Below are positions 1-14,478 of a DNA stretch of 64,000 bases, one piece after another. Every line of letters begins with the position of its first letter. Position 1 is the first letter of the stretch. The stretch spans positions 3,715,113-3,779,112 of the forward strand of contig NZ_CP007031.1 of the NCBI RefSeq assembly GCF_000224005.2, read 5' to 3'. This DNA is from Marichromatium purpuratum 984 (GTDB lineage: Bacteria > Pseudomonadota > Gammaproteobacteria > Chromatiales > Chromatiaceae). The notes beneath the pieces were generated by a model. It had not been told where the DNA came from. It saw only the letters and a list, made by a program, of their open reading frames with translations, and did not search any database. The translations under genes and the position numbers were made by a program.

Positions 1-26
1 GATACCTCGTTGATTCTCGACCACCG

Positions 27-53
27 AGTGTATCACCTCACCGGCACCGACAA
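27..53 (-). promoter_or_regulatory. weak candidate promoter downstream of gltD
   Basis: On the minus strand a TTGTCG element lies 15 bases before TACACT, after the gltD terminator. It could drive the next minus-strand gene, which lies outside the window. In Pseudomonas-like synteny hemE follows gltBD, so hemE is the expected neighbour. The spacer is shorter than ideal, so this is only a suggestion. Confidence 0.25.
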
Positions 54-85
54 GACCCTGCCCGTGACCGGGATGTGGACAAAGA

Positions 86-111
86 AAAAGCGGCCCTCGC
101 GGGCCGCTTTT
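86..111 (-). terminator. intrinsic terminator of the gltBD operon
   Basis: A perfect 11-bp stem (AAAAGCGGCCC with its complement) closes a 4-base loop. On the minus strand it runs into a T-rich stretch (TTTTTCTTT). It lies about 50 bases past the gltD stop. The plus strand also has a short T run, so it could work both ways. Confidence 0.85.
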
Positions 112-163
112 CTTGGGGTCGGGGACCGTTTCGCCCCGGATCGGCCGGGGCGGACGGTGGCGC

Positions 164-1622
164 TCAGCGCGGCAGGTCGGAGCGGCCCATCAGCCACTCG
201 TCGACGGCGCGGGCGCACTGACGACCCTCGCGGATCGCCCACACCACCAGCGACTGACCGCGACGCATGTCACCGGCGGCGAACACGCCGTCGACGCTGG
301 TGCGGTAGGCCAGCTCGCCCTCGGTGGTGCCCTTGACGTTGCCACGGCCATCCAGCTCAAGCCCGGCCTCGTCGCGCAGCTCGGCGATCATGCCCTCGTG
401 CACCGGATGGACGAAGCCCATCGCCAGCAGCACCAGATCGGCCTTGAGTTCACCCTCGGTGCCGGGCACGTCGTGCATCTGCCAGCGACCGTCGGCGTCA
501 CGTTCCCAGCGCACCAGGTTGTAGCGCACCCCGGTCACCTGACCGTTGGCATCGCCGACGAAGCCCTTGGTGGCGACGTTCCACATCCGCTCGCAGCCCT
601 CTTCCTGGGAAGAGGAGGTGCGCATGCGATTGGGCCAGTTGGGCCAGGTCAGCGACTTGTCCTCGCGCTCCGGCGGACGGTCGAGGATCTCGACCTGGGT
701 GACCGACTTGGCGCCGTGACGGTTGGAGGTGCCGATACAGTCCGAACCGGTGTCGCCACCGCCGATCACCACCACGTGCTTGCCCTCGGCGCTGATGAAG
801 TCGTCGTCGGGGACGTGGGAGCCCTGCACCCGCTTGCTGTTGCGGGTGAGCAGATCCATCGCGAAGTGGATACCGGCGAAGCTGCGTCCGGGCACGTCGA
901 GGTCGCGCGGCTTCTCCGAGCCGCCGGCCAGCACCACCGCGTCGTACTCCTCGCGCAGCTGGGCGACCGAAATGTCGACGCCGATGTGGGCATTGGTGTG
1001 GAACTCCACGCCCTCGGTGCGCATCTGTGCCATGCGCCGATCGATCAGCTGCTTGTTGAGCTTGAAGTCGGGGATGCCGTAGCGCAGCAGGCCACCGATG
1101 CGGTCTTCCTTCTCGTAGAGCGAGACCTTGTGGCCGGCGCGCGCGAGCTGTTGCGCGGCGGCCAGGCCCGTCGGGCCGGAACCGACCACGGCGACCCGCT
1201 TGCCGGTGCGTCGCTCGGGCACCTGAGGCTTGATCCAGCCCTCCTCCCAGGCCTTGTCGACGATCGCGCACTCGATGGTCTTGATCGCCACCGGGGTGTC
1301 CTCGAGGTTGAGCGTGCACGAGGCCTCGCAGGGCGCGGGGCAGATTCGACCGGTGAACTCGGGGAAGTTGTTGGTCGAGTGCAGCACCTCGATCGCCGCC
1401 TGCCAGTCACCCCGATAGGCCAGATCGTTCCAGTCCGGGATGATGTTGTTGACCGGGCACCCCTGGTGACAGAAGGGGATGCCACAATCCATGCAGCGCG
1501 CACCCTGTTCGCTGACCTCGGCCTCGGTCAGCGGGATGACGAACTCGTTGTAGTGGACGACGCGATCACCGGCCGGCTCGTAGCGCCGGTCGCGACGGTC
1601 GTATTCCATGAAACCGGTCGGC

Positions 1623-1630
<8 letters not shown>
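164..1630 (-). CDS. gltD: glutamate synthase (NADPH) small subunit
   Basis: The 488-aa beta subunit of NADPH-dependent glutamate synthase feeds electrons from NADPH to the large subunit for glutamine-dependent glutamate formation in the cytoplasm. Two N-terminal cysteine groups (C46, C49, C54, C58 and C97, C101, C105) fit the low-potential 4Fe-4S clusters of the family. A GSGPTG motif at 150-155 is the FAD Rossmann site, and a later GGGDTG motif is the NADPH site. The start ATG at 1630 overlaps the last 8 bases of gltB, so the two are translationally coupled. An in-frame upstream ATG at 1687 would lie deep inside gltB and adds no conserved residues. Length is normal for the family. Confidence 0.96.
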
Positions 1631-6278
<4,648 letters not shown>

Positions 6279-6643
6279 CGCTGACCTCGTTGATACCTGG
6301 GGTAAATGATTCCGACTGTCGACGCCGCCATGGACGGGAAGGCCTTGGTCATCGAGCACCAGGGCGCGTGCCGACCGCCAGGCGGTTGGCGTCACAATCC
6401 TGTGTCCTGGATCCAGAGAGCAGGCTCGCTCGTCATCGCAATGCGCTCGGCGTGCGATCTCCAGGGTGTCCGGAGCGCGTCGGCACGGTCTGCCGACGCC
6501 GGTGTTCGGCGAGCGGGGTTCGAGGCATGCGAACCCTAGCGACCAGGCCGGGTTGAAATCGCGAACCCCTAATAATAACGTCGAACACCGGCGCACGCCA
6601 CTATCCGTGCGCGCGCGGATCACGCGGCGTGGGTGACGGGTCG
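6279..6643. other. gene-free gap between aroB and gltB
   Basis: This 365-base gap should hold the gltBD promoter and leader. An A/T-rich TATTAT lies on the minus strand near 6571-6576, but no convincing -35 or sigma-54 element was found. In Pseudomonas-type synteny a SPOR-domain gene can lie between aroB and gltB; none is present here. Confidence 0.6.
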
Positions 6644-7726
6644 TCAGGGACGTCGCGCCGACAGGGTCGCCGTCAATTGATCCTGGTCGATCTCGTCGCT
6701 GATCACCGCCTCGCCGACGGCGGTGAGCAGCACCAGACGCAGACGTCCGTCGAGCACCTTCTTGTCGACCGCCATCAGCTCGCGGAAGCGCTCGGCGTCG
6801 AGTTCGGGTGGCGGCTCGGTGGGCAGCCCGGCGCAGGTGACCAGGCGGCGCACCCGCTCGACATCGGCCTCGGCCAGCCAGCCCATGCGCGCCGAGAGAT
6901 CGGCGGCCATGCACATGCCGGCGCCGACGGCCTCGCCGTGGAGCCAGTTGCCATAACCCGAGGCCGTCTCGATGGCGTGTCCGAAGGTGTGGCCGAGGTT
7001 GAGCAGGGCGCGCTGACCGGACTCGAGTTCGTCTTCGGCGACGATCTGGGCCTTGATCTCGCAGGAGCGGCGGATGGCGTGGGCGAGCGCCTCGGGGTCG
7101 CGCGAGAGCAACTCGGCCATGTGCGACTCCAGCCAGTCGAGGAAGGCGGGATCACGGATCAGCCCGTACTTCAGCACCTCGGCCAGACCGGCCGAGAGTT
7201 CGCGCTGGGGCAGGGTGTCGAGGGTCTCGGTATCGGCGATCACCGCCAGCGGCTGGTGGAAGGCGCCGATCATGTTCTTGCCGGCGGGGTGATTGATGCC
7301 GGTCTTGCCACCGACCGAGGAGTCGACCTGGGAGAGCAGGGTGGTGGGCACCTGGATGAAGGCGACGCCACGCTGATAACAGGCCGCAGCGAACCCAGCC
7401 ATGTCGCCGACCACCCCACCGCCGAGTGCGATCAGGGTGCAGTCACGCGCGAAACGGGCATCGAGCAGGGCGTCGAAGATGCGGTTCCACACCTCCAGGG
7501 TCTTGTACTGCTCACCGTCGGGTAACACCACCTCACACACCTCGAGACCATCGAGCGCCGCGCGCAAGGGGGCCAGATACAAGGGTGCCACCGTCTCGTT
7601 GGTGACGATCATCACCTGCCGGCCACGGATATGGGGGCGATAGAGCACGGGGTCATGGAGCAGTCCGGGACCGATATGGATCGGGTAACTTCTGTCCCCA
7701 AGATCGACTTCAAGGGTTCTGGTCAT
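6644..7726 (-). CDS. aroB: 3-dehydroquinate synthase
   Basis: The 360-aa enzyme makes 3-dehydroquinate from DAHP, the second step of the shikimate pathway, in the cytoplasm, using NAD and a divalent metal. The nucleotide site [11 protein letters not shown] and the metal-ligand stretch GHTFGHAIE are both present, as is the [13 protein letters not shown] phosphate-binding stretch. The start ATG at 7726 ([11 protein letters not shown]) gives the usual length. An upstream ATG at 7774 only adds an arginine-rich tail. The gene follows aroK on the same strand, but a 342-base gap with its own promoter-like sequence suggests partly separate expression. Confidence 0.96.
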   Translation of the reverse strand: MTRTLEVDLGDRSYPIHIGPGLLHDPVLYRPHIRGRQVMIVTNETVAPLYLAPLRAALDGLEVCEVVLPDGEQYKTLEVWNRIFDALLDARFARDCTLIALGGGVVGDMAGFAAACYQRGVAFIQVPTTLLSQVDSSVGGKTGINHPAGKNMIGAFHQPLAVIADTETLDTLPQRELSAGLAEVLKYGLIRDPAFLDWLESHMAELLSRDPEALAHAIRRSCEIKAQIVAEDELESGQRALLNLGHTFGHAIETASGYGNWLHGEAVGAGMCMAADLSARMGWLAEADVERVRRLVTCAGLPTEPPPELDAERFRELMAVDKKVLDGRLRLVLLTAVGEAVISDEIDQDQLTATLSARRP

Positions 7727-8068
7727 AAGGCAGCTCTTGGCGGGTTGGCTCGCACACCGGCGCCGGCTCGTCACCCCCCGTCAGCGGCGGCGCGTTACGG
7801 CGGGCTGATGACGAGGTGGCGCTGGGCGTCAGCGACCGGGGCCAGCCCGGTCCTTGGCACGGCTGGCGCGAGGAATGCGCGCACACGGGTTGATGATCGG
7901 TCTTATTGGCATCTTAGCGGTCTGACACGGAGTTGCAATCGCATCACCCGACCAGACAGTCGCCTGGTCGTCCGCATCAACCGCCGACGCGACGCGCCCG
8001 CGCGCTGCGACCGTCCCGGGCGACGCTCTCACGGAACGAAGGGGTTCGACCCCAGACATAAATCGGGG
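7727..8068. other. gene-free gap between aroK and aroB
   Basis: No coding signal was found in this 342-base stretch. It contains the candidate aroB promoter at 7911-7938 and a 6-bp GACCAG/CTGGTC hairpin near 7950-7975 without a T run. Confidence 0.6.
7911..7938 (-). promoter_or_regulatory. candidate sigma-70 promoter for aroB
   Basis: Reading the minus strand, TTGCAA (-35) is followed after 16 bases by TAAGAT (-10), about 185 bases upstream of the aroB start. It is the best sigma-70 match in the aroK-aroB gap. This is motif evidence only. Confidence 0.45.
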
Positions 8069-8602
8069 TCAGAGCACGCCGGTGGCGCCCTCCTCGAGTC
8101 GCCGCACGATCTCCTTGACCACCGAGCCGGTGCCACGCTTCTCGGTGGTCACCACCATGTCGGCGACCTGGCGATAGAGCGGTTCGCGCTCCTCCATCAA
8201 CTCGCGCAGCCGCTGCAGCGGCTCCTCGGTATCGAGCAGCGGGCGATTACGGTCACGGGCGGTGCGGGCGTGCTGCTGCTCGGCGCTGCAGTGGAGATAG
8301 ATGACCACGCCGCGCGCGGCCAGGTCCTGACGGTTCTCGGGGTCGATGATGACCCCGCCGCCGGTGGCCAGCACCATCCGCTCACCGGCGATCAGATCGA
8401 TAATGACCTGACGCTCGCGGGCACGGAAGCCGGCCTCGCCCTCGAACTCGAAGATGGTGGGGATATCGACACCGGTACGGCGTTGGATCTCCTGATCGCT
8501 GTCCTTGAAGGTGTAGGAGAGCGCCTCGGCGAGTTGCCGCCCGACGGTGCTTTTTCCGGCCCCCATCGGGCCGACGATGAAGATGTTCTGTGCACGGATC
8601 AT
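8069..8602 (-). CDS. aroK: shikimate kinase
   Basis: The 177-aa kinase phosphorylates shikimate at the 3-hydroxyl with ATP. The P-loop GPMGAGKSTVG lies at 11-21, followed by the shikimate-binding region with DSDQEIQRRTG and a FEFEGEAGFRAREr-type stretch, and GGG at the substrate loop. The start at 8602 (MIRAQNIFIVG) places the P-loop at the usual distance from the N terminus. The open frame to 8659 lacks family similarity. It follows pilQ, as in the conserved pilMNOPQ-aroKB arrangement, but a terminator and a 500-base gap separate them here. Confidence 0.96.
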   Translation of the reverse strand: MIRAQNIFIVGPMGAGKSTVGRQLAEALSYTFKDSDQEIQRRTGVDIPTIFEFEGEAGFRARERQVIIDLIAGERMVLATGGGVIIDPENRQDLAARGVVIYLHCSAEQQHARTARDRNRPLLDTEEPLQRLRELMEEREPLYRQVADMVVTTEKRGTGSVVKEIVRRLEEGATGVL

Positions 8603-9039
8603 AGCGAAAGATATGCCAGGTTGTCTGTACGCGGGTGAGGTTCGCGTCCTCCCTCGCATCGATTGGATGAGCGCGCAGCGCGAACCGGCGGGGATGGCGG
8701 TGACCTACATCGCCTGCCGACCCGGGCGACCCGACGACACCGGCGAACGGTGGGCCAGCGCCTGCTCGGGCTGCGGAAACATTGGAACGAGGACCGAGGT
8801 GGTGTCTCGACGCGGGCGGCGACGGCGGCGAGATGCCGGCCACCGTGCACGCCTTGCCCGGCTCGAGACCGACTCCCCAGGCAGCCCTCGGATGACATGG
8901 ACGGCAGACCGGGCACCCCGGCGCGCATGCGGTCGCAGGCGCGGCGGGACGGGTCGAGCGCGCCCATCAGCGGAGCGGGACAACGCCCGGCTCGCGCGAC
9001 ATTCTAGCCCCATGGGATAAGTGGCGTCCCGGATACGCG
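8603..9039. other. gene-free gap between pilQ and aroK
   Basis: Several overlapping high-GC open frames cross this gap on both strands. None has a ribosome site, a domain or a recognisable composition, so nothing is called. The aroK promoter is presumably here, but no clear -35/-10 pair was seen. Confidence 0.55.
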
Positions 9040-9083
9040 AAAAAAACGCTGGCATCCCCGGGAAAGATGCGGGTTCCCGAGGA
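9040..9083 (-). terminator. intrinsic terminator after pilQ
   Basis: On the minus strand, 17 bases past the pilQ stop, TCCTCGGGAA pairs with TTCCCGGGGA over 10 bp with one G-U pair. After an 8-base gap comes a run of seven T. The spacing to the T run is slightly long. It separates the pil operon from aroK. Confidence 0.65.
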
Positions 9084-9099
9084 CGCCGAGGACGCGACA

Positions 9100-11316
9100 T
9101 CAACGCCGCGCGAGATCGCCGCGGAGGATCTTGGGGGTCACGAAGATCAGCAGTTCGCTGTTGTTATCCTCTCGCAGCTCCTGCTTGAACAGCCGCCCCA
9201 CCACCGGGATGTCGCCGAGCCAGGGCACCTGCTCCTTGCTGAAGCCGCGGGTGCGCTCGTAGACGCCGCCGAGCACCACGGTCTCGCCGTTGTCGACCAG
9301 CACCGAGGTCTCCACCGAGCGGGTATCGATGGCAATACCGTCGGGAGTCTCGTTGGTGTAGTTGGGTGCGTCCTTGTTGACCATCAGGTCCATGATCACC
9401 CGGTCATCCGGGGTGATGTGCGGAGTGACGTCGAGCTGCAGCACCGCATCCTTGAACTCGGTCTGGGTGCCATTCTGCGACACCGTCTGATAGGGGATCT
9501 GCTGACCGACCTTGATCGTCGCCTGGTGCTGGTCGGAGGTGATCACTCGCGGGCTGGAGATGATCTCGCCGCGTCCCTCCTGTTGCATCGCCGAGAGTTC
9601 GAGCTGGAGCAGATAGGAGCCGACCTTGCCGATCAGGAAGTTGACCGCGCCGGACGGGTTGGGGGCAGCCAGATCGACCATCAGGGTCTGGTTGTCGTCC
9701 TCGTCGATGATCCCGGAGTTGTAGGGGCTGCCGGTGTCGACGTTGAGACCGAAGGGCCCCTTGTCGAAGCCGCCGATCTCGAGGGTGCCGGGCTGAGCGC
9801 CGGCGATCATCACCTCGTTGCCGCCTGCGGCGCCGAACGAGGTCGACAGCCCGAAGCGCACCCCGAGGTCACGTGCGAAGTTGCTCTCGGCGATCACCAC
9901 CCGCGACTCGATCATCACCTGGCGCACCGGCACGTCGAGCCGGGTGACGATACCGCGGATGTCCTCGAGCCGTGCGGCGGTGTCCTGCACCAACAGGGTG
10001 TTGGTGCGCTCATCGACGGTGACGTTGCCGCGGTCCTTGGTCAGCAGCTGGTTCTCCTCGCTCTTGAGCAGACGGGCGAGATCGGTGGCCTTGGCGTAGT
10101 TGACCTGGATGAACTCAGAGCGCAACGGCGCCAGCTCCTCGATCTTCTGCATCGAGCGCATCTCCAGCTCTTCCTGGCTGGCGATCTCCTCGGTCGGCGC
10201 GACCATGATGACGTTACCGGTACGGCGCATCGACAGCCCCTTGGTCTTGAGGATGATGTCGAGTGCCTGGTCCCAGGGAACATTCTTCAGCCGCAGGGTG
10301 ATGTTGCCGGCGACGGTGTCGCTGGCCACCAGATTGAGGTCGGTGAAGTCGGCCAGCACCTGCAGCACCGCCCGCACCTCGATGTCCTGGAAGTTCAGCG
10401 ACAACCGCTCGCCCTCGTAGACGACCTTGCTGCGCAACTGCTCTTCCTTCTCCGCCGGGGTCAGCGGGCGGAAGTCGAGGGTGAAGAGGTCGTCGGTCTG
10501 ATAGGCCATGTAGTCGTAGTCGCTGCCGGTCTCCACCGCGACCTCGACATTGCGCCCGCGCGGGCGCGACTCGACGGCCACCACCGGGGTGGCGAAGTCG
10601 ACCACGTCGAGACGACGGAACAGCCGGCGCGGCAGCGAGCTGTCATGCAGCTCGACCATCACCCGCCGCCCCTGCTCGCGCACCGTCACCCGGGTCTCGG
10701 GGTTGGGCAGACGGATCAACACCCGCCCCTCACCCTCGGCGCCGCGTCTGAAGTCGATATCACGCACCGCCCCCCCGGGGGTCATCGCCGGTTGTGCACG
10801 AGTCGCGCTCGGCCGGGCCATCGCCGCCGGCGCTTGCCGGCTCGACGGCGCCGACACCGGCAGGGGACCGGCCGCCGCAGCCTCGGTCTGGATGATGAGA
10901 CGCACCCGGTTGCCCTCGCTGCTCACCCGATAGGGGACGGGGTCGCTGAGGTTGATCACCACCCGGGTGCGATTGCTCGCCTCCACCGCCACCAGGCTGT
11001 GCACCGAACCGATGCCGATCGGCAGCGAGCGCTCATCGAGTCCGTTGCTCACCCCAGGGAAGTCGAGCGCGATCCGCGCCGGCGCGTCGGTGGCGAAGGT
11101 CTCGGGCGGGCTCACCGGCGCCGAGAGTTCGAGCTGGACCTCGACCCGGTTGCCGGGCTGGGCGGCGAACTGCACGTCGCGCAGCTCCACGGCCATCGCC
11201 GCAGCACTCCAGCCGGCGAGCAGCAGGAGCAGAAGACACAGCGACACGACCGGCCGGCGCACGCCGCGCGCCAGCGCCCTCCCGAGGCGTGCATCGGATT
11301 GAGATGGTGCGTTCAT
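9100..11316 (-). CDS. pilQ: type IV pilus secretin PilQ
   Basis: The 738-aa outer-membrane secretin is the channel through which the type IV pilus leaves the cell. An N-terminal signal peptide ends about residue 41 (AMA then VEL). AMIN domains follow, which bind the cell wall, then an STN/N0 domain with the VLQVLADFTDLNLV stretch, a secretin N1 domain, and the C-terminal secretin beta-barrel with VPWLGDIPVVGRLF. A strong AGGAGG ribosome site precedes ATG 11316. It is the last gene of pilMNOPQ and sits 19 bases after pilP. Confidence 0.97.
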   Translation of the reverse strand: MNAPSQSDARLGRALARGVRRPVVSLCLLLLLLAGWSAAAMAVELRDVQFAAQPGNRVEVQLELSAPVSPPETFATDAPARIALDFPGVSNGLDERSLPIGIGSVHSLVAVEASNRTRVVINLSDPVPYRVSSEGNRVRLIIQTEAAAAGPLPVSAPSSRQAPAAMARPSATRAQPAMTPGGAVRDIDFRRGAEGEGRVLIRLPNPETRVTVREQGRRVMVELHDSSLPRRLFRRLDVVDFATPVVAVESRPRGRNVEVAVETGSDYDYMAYQTDDLFTLDFRPLTPAEKEEQLRSKVVYEGERLSLNFQDIEVRAVLQVLADFTDLNLVASDTVAGNITLRLKNVPWDQALDIILKTKGLSMRRTGNVIMVAPTEEIASQEELEMRSMQKIEELAPLRSEFIQVNYAKATDLARLLKSEENQLLTKDRGNVTVDERTNTLLVQDTAARLEDIRGIVTRLDVPVRQVMIESRVVIAESNFARDLGVRFGLSTSFGAAGGNEVMIAGAQPGTLEIGGFDKGPFGLNVDTGSPYNSGIIDEDDNQTLMVDLAAPNPSGAVNFLIGKVGSYLLQLELSAMQQEGRGEIISSPRVITSDQHQATIKVGQQIPYQTVSQNGTQTEFKDAVLQLDVTPHITPDDRVIMDLMVNKDAPNYTNETPDGIAIDTRSVETSVLVDNGETVVLGGVYERTRGFSKEQVPWLGDIPVVGRLFKQELREDNNSELLIFVTPKILRGDLARR

Positions 11317-11335
11317 GCCGGATCCCCTCCTGAAA

Positions 11336-11857
11336 TCATTCGGAAAGCTCCAGGGCCGCGTCGCGCTCGCGCCACTGCCCCGGGGCGTCGGCGACGATCT
11401 CGATGAGTTCGATCGAATCCTCGTCGATGCTGACGATCTGCCCGTTGTTCAGCCCCATGTAGTTGCCGACCTGCACCCGGTGCAGGACCCCGTCCTGGGT
11501 CCGCACCAACGCCCAGCGCAGGTCCGTCTGCTTGAGCGTCCCGACCATGCGCAGGGCATCGAGCGCATAGCCCTCGAGCACCTCCTTGCGGCGGTTGGGG
11601 TCGGGCGCCAGGCCGTTGTCGCTCTCGTCGACGGCGAGCGGGGCGAGCCCGCGATCGGGGACGAAGGGGTCACGTCGATCGGCGGGCTCGAACACGAAGC
11701 TGTCGACCGGCTGGATTTCGGGCAGCGGCTCGACCGGACGTGGCGGACGCGCCTTGACCTCACCGACATAGCGCTCGAGATCGGACATGTTGCGGCCACC
11801 ACAGCCGGCCAGCGCCAGCAGCGCGGCGAATGGAATGGACAGGCGGATCCGGTTCAT
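11336..11857 (-). CDS. pilP: type IV pilus assembly lipoprotein PilP
   Basis: The 173-aa inner-membrane lipoprotein links the PilN/PilO complex to the PilQ secretin. The signal sequence ends in the lipobox LALAGC, making C19 the lipidated cysteine. A proline-rich flexible segment follows, then the folded C-terminal domain that contacts PilQ (DPFVPDRG to the end). The ATG at 11857 overlaps the pilO stop by four bases (ATGA). A longer open frame upstream lies in another gene and is ignored. Confidence 0.95.
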   Translation of the reverse strand: MNRIRLSIPFAALLALAGCGGRNMSDLERYVGEVKARPPRPVEPLPEIQPVDSFVFEPADRRDPFVPDRGLAPLAVDESDNGLAPDPNRRKEVLEGYALDALRMVGTLKQTDLRWALVRTQDGVLHRVQVGNYMGLNNGQIVSIDEDSIELIEIVADAPGQWRERDAALELSE

Positions 11858-12468
11858 TGCACCGCCCCCTCGTCGAGATAGCGATAGGTCTTGACGATGG
11901 CATCGAGCGAGAGCTTGCGCCCCGCCTCGGCGACATCCCGGTCGCGACCGCCGGGCTGCTCGATCTCGATGTCGTGGATGGTGACGATGCGCGGCAGCGC
12001 CGCGAGCCCGCTGATGAATCGACCGAACTCGTGATAGCTGCCGTTGACACGGATACGGATCGGCAGCTCGGCGTAGAAGTCGCGCTGGTTCTCGCCCTCG
12101 GGCTCGAAGCGCTCGAACTCCAGCCCGTTGGCCAGCCCGGTCTGGGAGACATCGATCAGCAGCGAGGCGACCTCGGTCTTGTTCGGCAGCTGACGCAACA
12201 TGGCGCCGAACGACTCTTCCATCTCGGCGAGCTGCTGCCGATAGCCGGCGAGGTTGGCGGCCTTGCGCTGCTTCTTCTCGAAGTCGGCGCGCAGCTGCTG
12301 TTCCTGACGCTCGGTGGTCTCGAGCAGCATCAGCTGATTCTTGATGTCGAAATGGTAGGCTGCGACGCCGAGCAGCAGACAACCGACCGCGATCACCGCC
12401 GCCTTGGCCGGCAACGGCCAGTCACCGATGGTGCTGAGATCGAGTTCGTTGAGCTGATTCAGATCCAT
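11854..12468 (-). CDS. pilO: type IV pilus alignment protein PilO
   Basis: The 204-aa bitopic membrane protein pairs with PilN in the inner-membrane alignment complex. A short cytoplasmic N terminus (MDLNQLNELDLS) precedes one membrane segment at about 27-46, a charged coiled coil (TERQEQQLRADFEKK region), and a periplasmic ferredoxin-like domain. The start at 12468 matches the usual PilO N terminus. The open frame to 12552 would overlap pilN. Confidence 0.95.
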   Translation of the reverse strand: MDLNQLNELDLSTIGDWPLPAKAAVIAVGCLLLGVAAYHFDIKNQLMLLETTERQEQQLRADFEKKQRKAANLAGYRQQLAEMEESFGAMLRQLPNKTEVASLLIDVSQTGLANGLEFERFEPEGENQRDFYAELPIRIRVNGSYHEFGRFISGLAALPRIVTIHDIEIEQPGGRDRDVAEAGRKLSLDAIVKTYRYLDEGAVQ

Positions 12469-12523
12469 GACGGTCTCCACCGCGTCGCGATCTCCGTCGG
12501 GAGCGATCCGCCCGTCCCGCCGA

Positions 12524-13093
12524 TCATGTCGACTGGTCCTCGTCCTCGCCACCGGGGCGGACCTGATCGAAGGACAGCCGGAAGTGGCTCAGTCCGGTCC
12601 CGGTCTTGTCCTTGTTCTCGATCAGCATCAGTCGCGGATTGCCGACCCAGGTCGCTGACTCGATGCTGCTCATGAAGGCCGAGACCCGGGCGTTGGACTG
12701 GGCGCGCCCCTCGACCACCACCGAGCGCCCCTTCTGCTCGAGACGATTGAGATAGACCCCCTCGGGGATGGTCACCACCAGCTCTTCGAAGAGGTGGACG
12801 ATCTCGGGCCGACTCTGCTGCAGGTTCTGGATGACCTCCATGCGCGCGAGCAGATCGGCCTTGGTCTGCTCGAGCCGGTCGATCTCACGGATTTTGCGCT
12901 TGAGCTGGGCGATTTCCTGCTGCAACAGCTGGTTGCGACTCTCCTGATAGGCGATGCGCCCGTCATAATGGAGATGTACCAACACCGCCAGCACCAGGGT
13001 CGCACCGAGCGCCGCACCGGCGGCGATCGCCAGCTCCTTCTTGCGCCGCTGCCGCGCCTCCTCGCGCCACGGCAGCAGGTTGATCCGTGGCAT
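12524..13093 (-). CDS. pilN: type IV pilus assembly protein PilN
   Basis: The 189-aa inner-membrane protein begins with the INLLPWRE motif, which binds the PilM cytoplasmic ring. One membrane segment lies at about 22-42, followed by a coiled coil and a periplasmic ferredoxin-like fold. It starts 2 bases after the pilM stop, so expression is coupled. Confidence 0.96.
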   Translation of the reverse strand: MPRINLLPWREEARQRRKKELAIAAGAALGATLVLAVLVHLHYDGRIAYQESRNQLLQQEIAQLKRKIREIDRLEQTKADLLARMEVIQNLQQSRPEIVHLFEELVVTIPEGVYLNRLEQKGRSVVVEGRAQSNARVSAFMSSIESATWVGNPRLMLIENKDKTGTGLSHFRLSFDQVRPGGEDEDQST

Positions 13094-13095
13094 CT

Positions 13096-14163
13096 CTAGT
13101 CCACTCCCCGCAGGGCCAGGCCGAGCGCGAGCATCATCCCCGGCGCCTCGCGCATCAACGCCTGGGCGTCGAGCGTCGGGGCCAGGGTCATGCGCGCGAA
13201 GGGATTGGCGATGGTGGTCGGAATACGCAGTCGCTCGCCGACGAGCTGATCGAGCCGGGGCAGCGAGGCCACGCCGCCGGAGATCACCAGCCGGTCGACC
13301 CGGTTGTAGCTGGTGCCCGAATAGAAGAACTGCAGCGCACGACCGATCTGTTGCGCCAGCGCCTCCTTGAAGGGCGCGAGCACGTCGATATCGTAGCCCT
13401 CGGCGACATCGCCATCGAGGATCTTCTGTGCCGCCTGCTCGCGTGAGAAACCGTAGCGGCGCTGCACCTCGTCACGCAGCTGCTGACCGCCGAAGTTCTG
13501 CTCGCGGGTATAGACGATGCGCCCCTCGTGGAGGACGTGCAGGGTGGTGGTGGCGCTGCCGATGTCGGCCAGGGCGACGGTCGCGCCCGGCTCGCCGTCC
13601 TCGTCGAGCAGCAGCGCGCAGGCGTTCTCCATGGCATAGGCCTCGACATCGACGATCGCCGGCACCAGCCCGGCGGTCTCGAGAGCGTTGACCCGGTCGT
13701 CGACGTTCTCGGTACGCGAGGCGGCGAGCAGCACGTCGATCATCCCCGGACTGGTCTCCGAGGGGCCGACCACCTCGAAGTCGAGATTGACCTCCTCGAG
13801 CGGATAGGGGATGTACTGGTCGGCCTCGAGTTCGATCTGGCTCTCCAGCTCGGCGTCCTCGAGTCCACCCGGCATCACGATCATCTTGGTGATCACCGCC
13901 GAGCCGGCCACCGCCACGGCGGCGCGCTTGGTGGCGGTGCCCGAGCGACTCACCGCGCGGGCGATGGTCTCGCCCACCGCCTCGGACTCGACGATCTTCT
14001 TCTCGGCGACCGCGTTGGCCGGCAGCGGCTCGATGGCGAAGTGCTCGAGTCGCAACCCGCTCGAGGCGCCAGCGTGCCCGCGCGAGAGTTCGATGAGCTT
14101 GACCGAGGTCGAGCCGATATCGATACCGATCAATGTGCGGTTCTTGCTGATGAGGCCGAACAT
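13096..14163 (-). CDS. pilM: type IV pilus actin-like protein PilM
   Basis: The 355-aa cytoplasmic, actin-fold ATP-binding protein forms a ring beneath PilNOP. The phosphate-1 motif GIDIGSTSVKLIEL lies near 13-26, a phosphate-2 region ALADIGSATTTLH lies centrally, and an ISGGVASLP adenosine motif is near the end. It is the first gene of pilMNOPQ. Its promoter should lie in the 315-base divergent gap upstream. Confidence 0.96.
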   Translation of the reverse strand: MFGLISKNRTLIGIDIGSTSVKLIELSRGHAGASSGLRLEHFAIEPLPANAVAEKKIVESEAVGETIARAVSRSGTATKRAAVAVAGSAVITKMIVMPGGLEDAELESQIELEADQYIPYPLEEVNLDFEVVGPSETSPGMIDVLLAASRTENVDDRVNALETAGLVPAIVDVEAYAMENACALLLDEDGEPGATVALADIGSATTTLHVLHEGRIVYTREQNFGGQQLRDEVQRRYGFSREQAAQKILDGDVAEGYDIDVLAPFKEALAQQIGRALQFFYSGTSYNRVDRLVISGGVASLPRLDQLVGERLRIPTTIANPFARMTLAPTLDAQALMREAPGMMLALGLALRGVD

Positions 14164-14478
14164 CCAGTGATCTCGTCTGCTCGATCGTACCCGAAGCGGG
14201 TAAACCGACTTCTACGATAATGGCTCTAAAGATATCAAAATTTTGCGCTTTCGCGAGTACTCATCGTCGCAACGGACATCCTCGCAGCACCGGCACCCGA
14301 TCCGCATCCCGACAACCGAGCGCATCCTCGCACCACGCGCGGGGCCGGTGCCGGAGCACCCGCCGAACATCCTTCCGCCACCGCCGTTGGCCATGCTAGT
14401 GTCGATGCCGACACCGGCGTGACAACGCCCGGGATGATCGTCCACAGGTCCGCGGCGAACGAGCAGAGGGGTTCAGCG
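14164..14478. other. divergent gap upstream of pilM and an uncharacterised gene
   Basis: The gap is A/T-rich near 14210-14255 beside pilM and should hold promoters for both flanking genes. No convincing -35/-10 pair or sigma-54 element was found. Short open frames here have no coding support. Confidence 0.5.

Noticed and set aside
6279..6914. N-terminal extension of gltB by about 212 codons
   Set aside because: The extension overlaps aroB and lacks similarity to the family. The normal N terminus with C22 is reached from ATG 6278.
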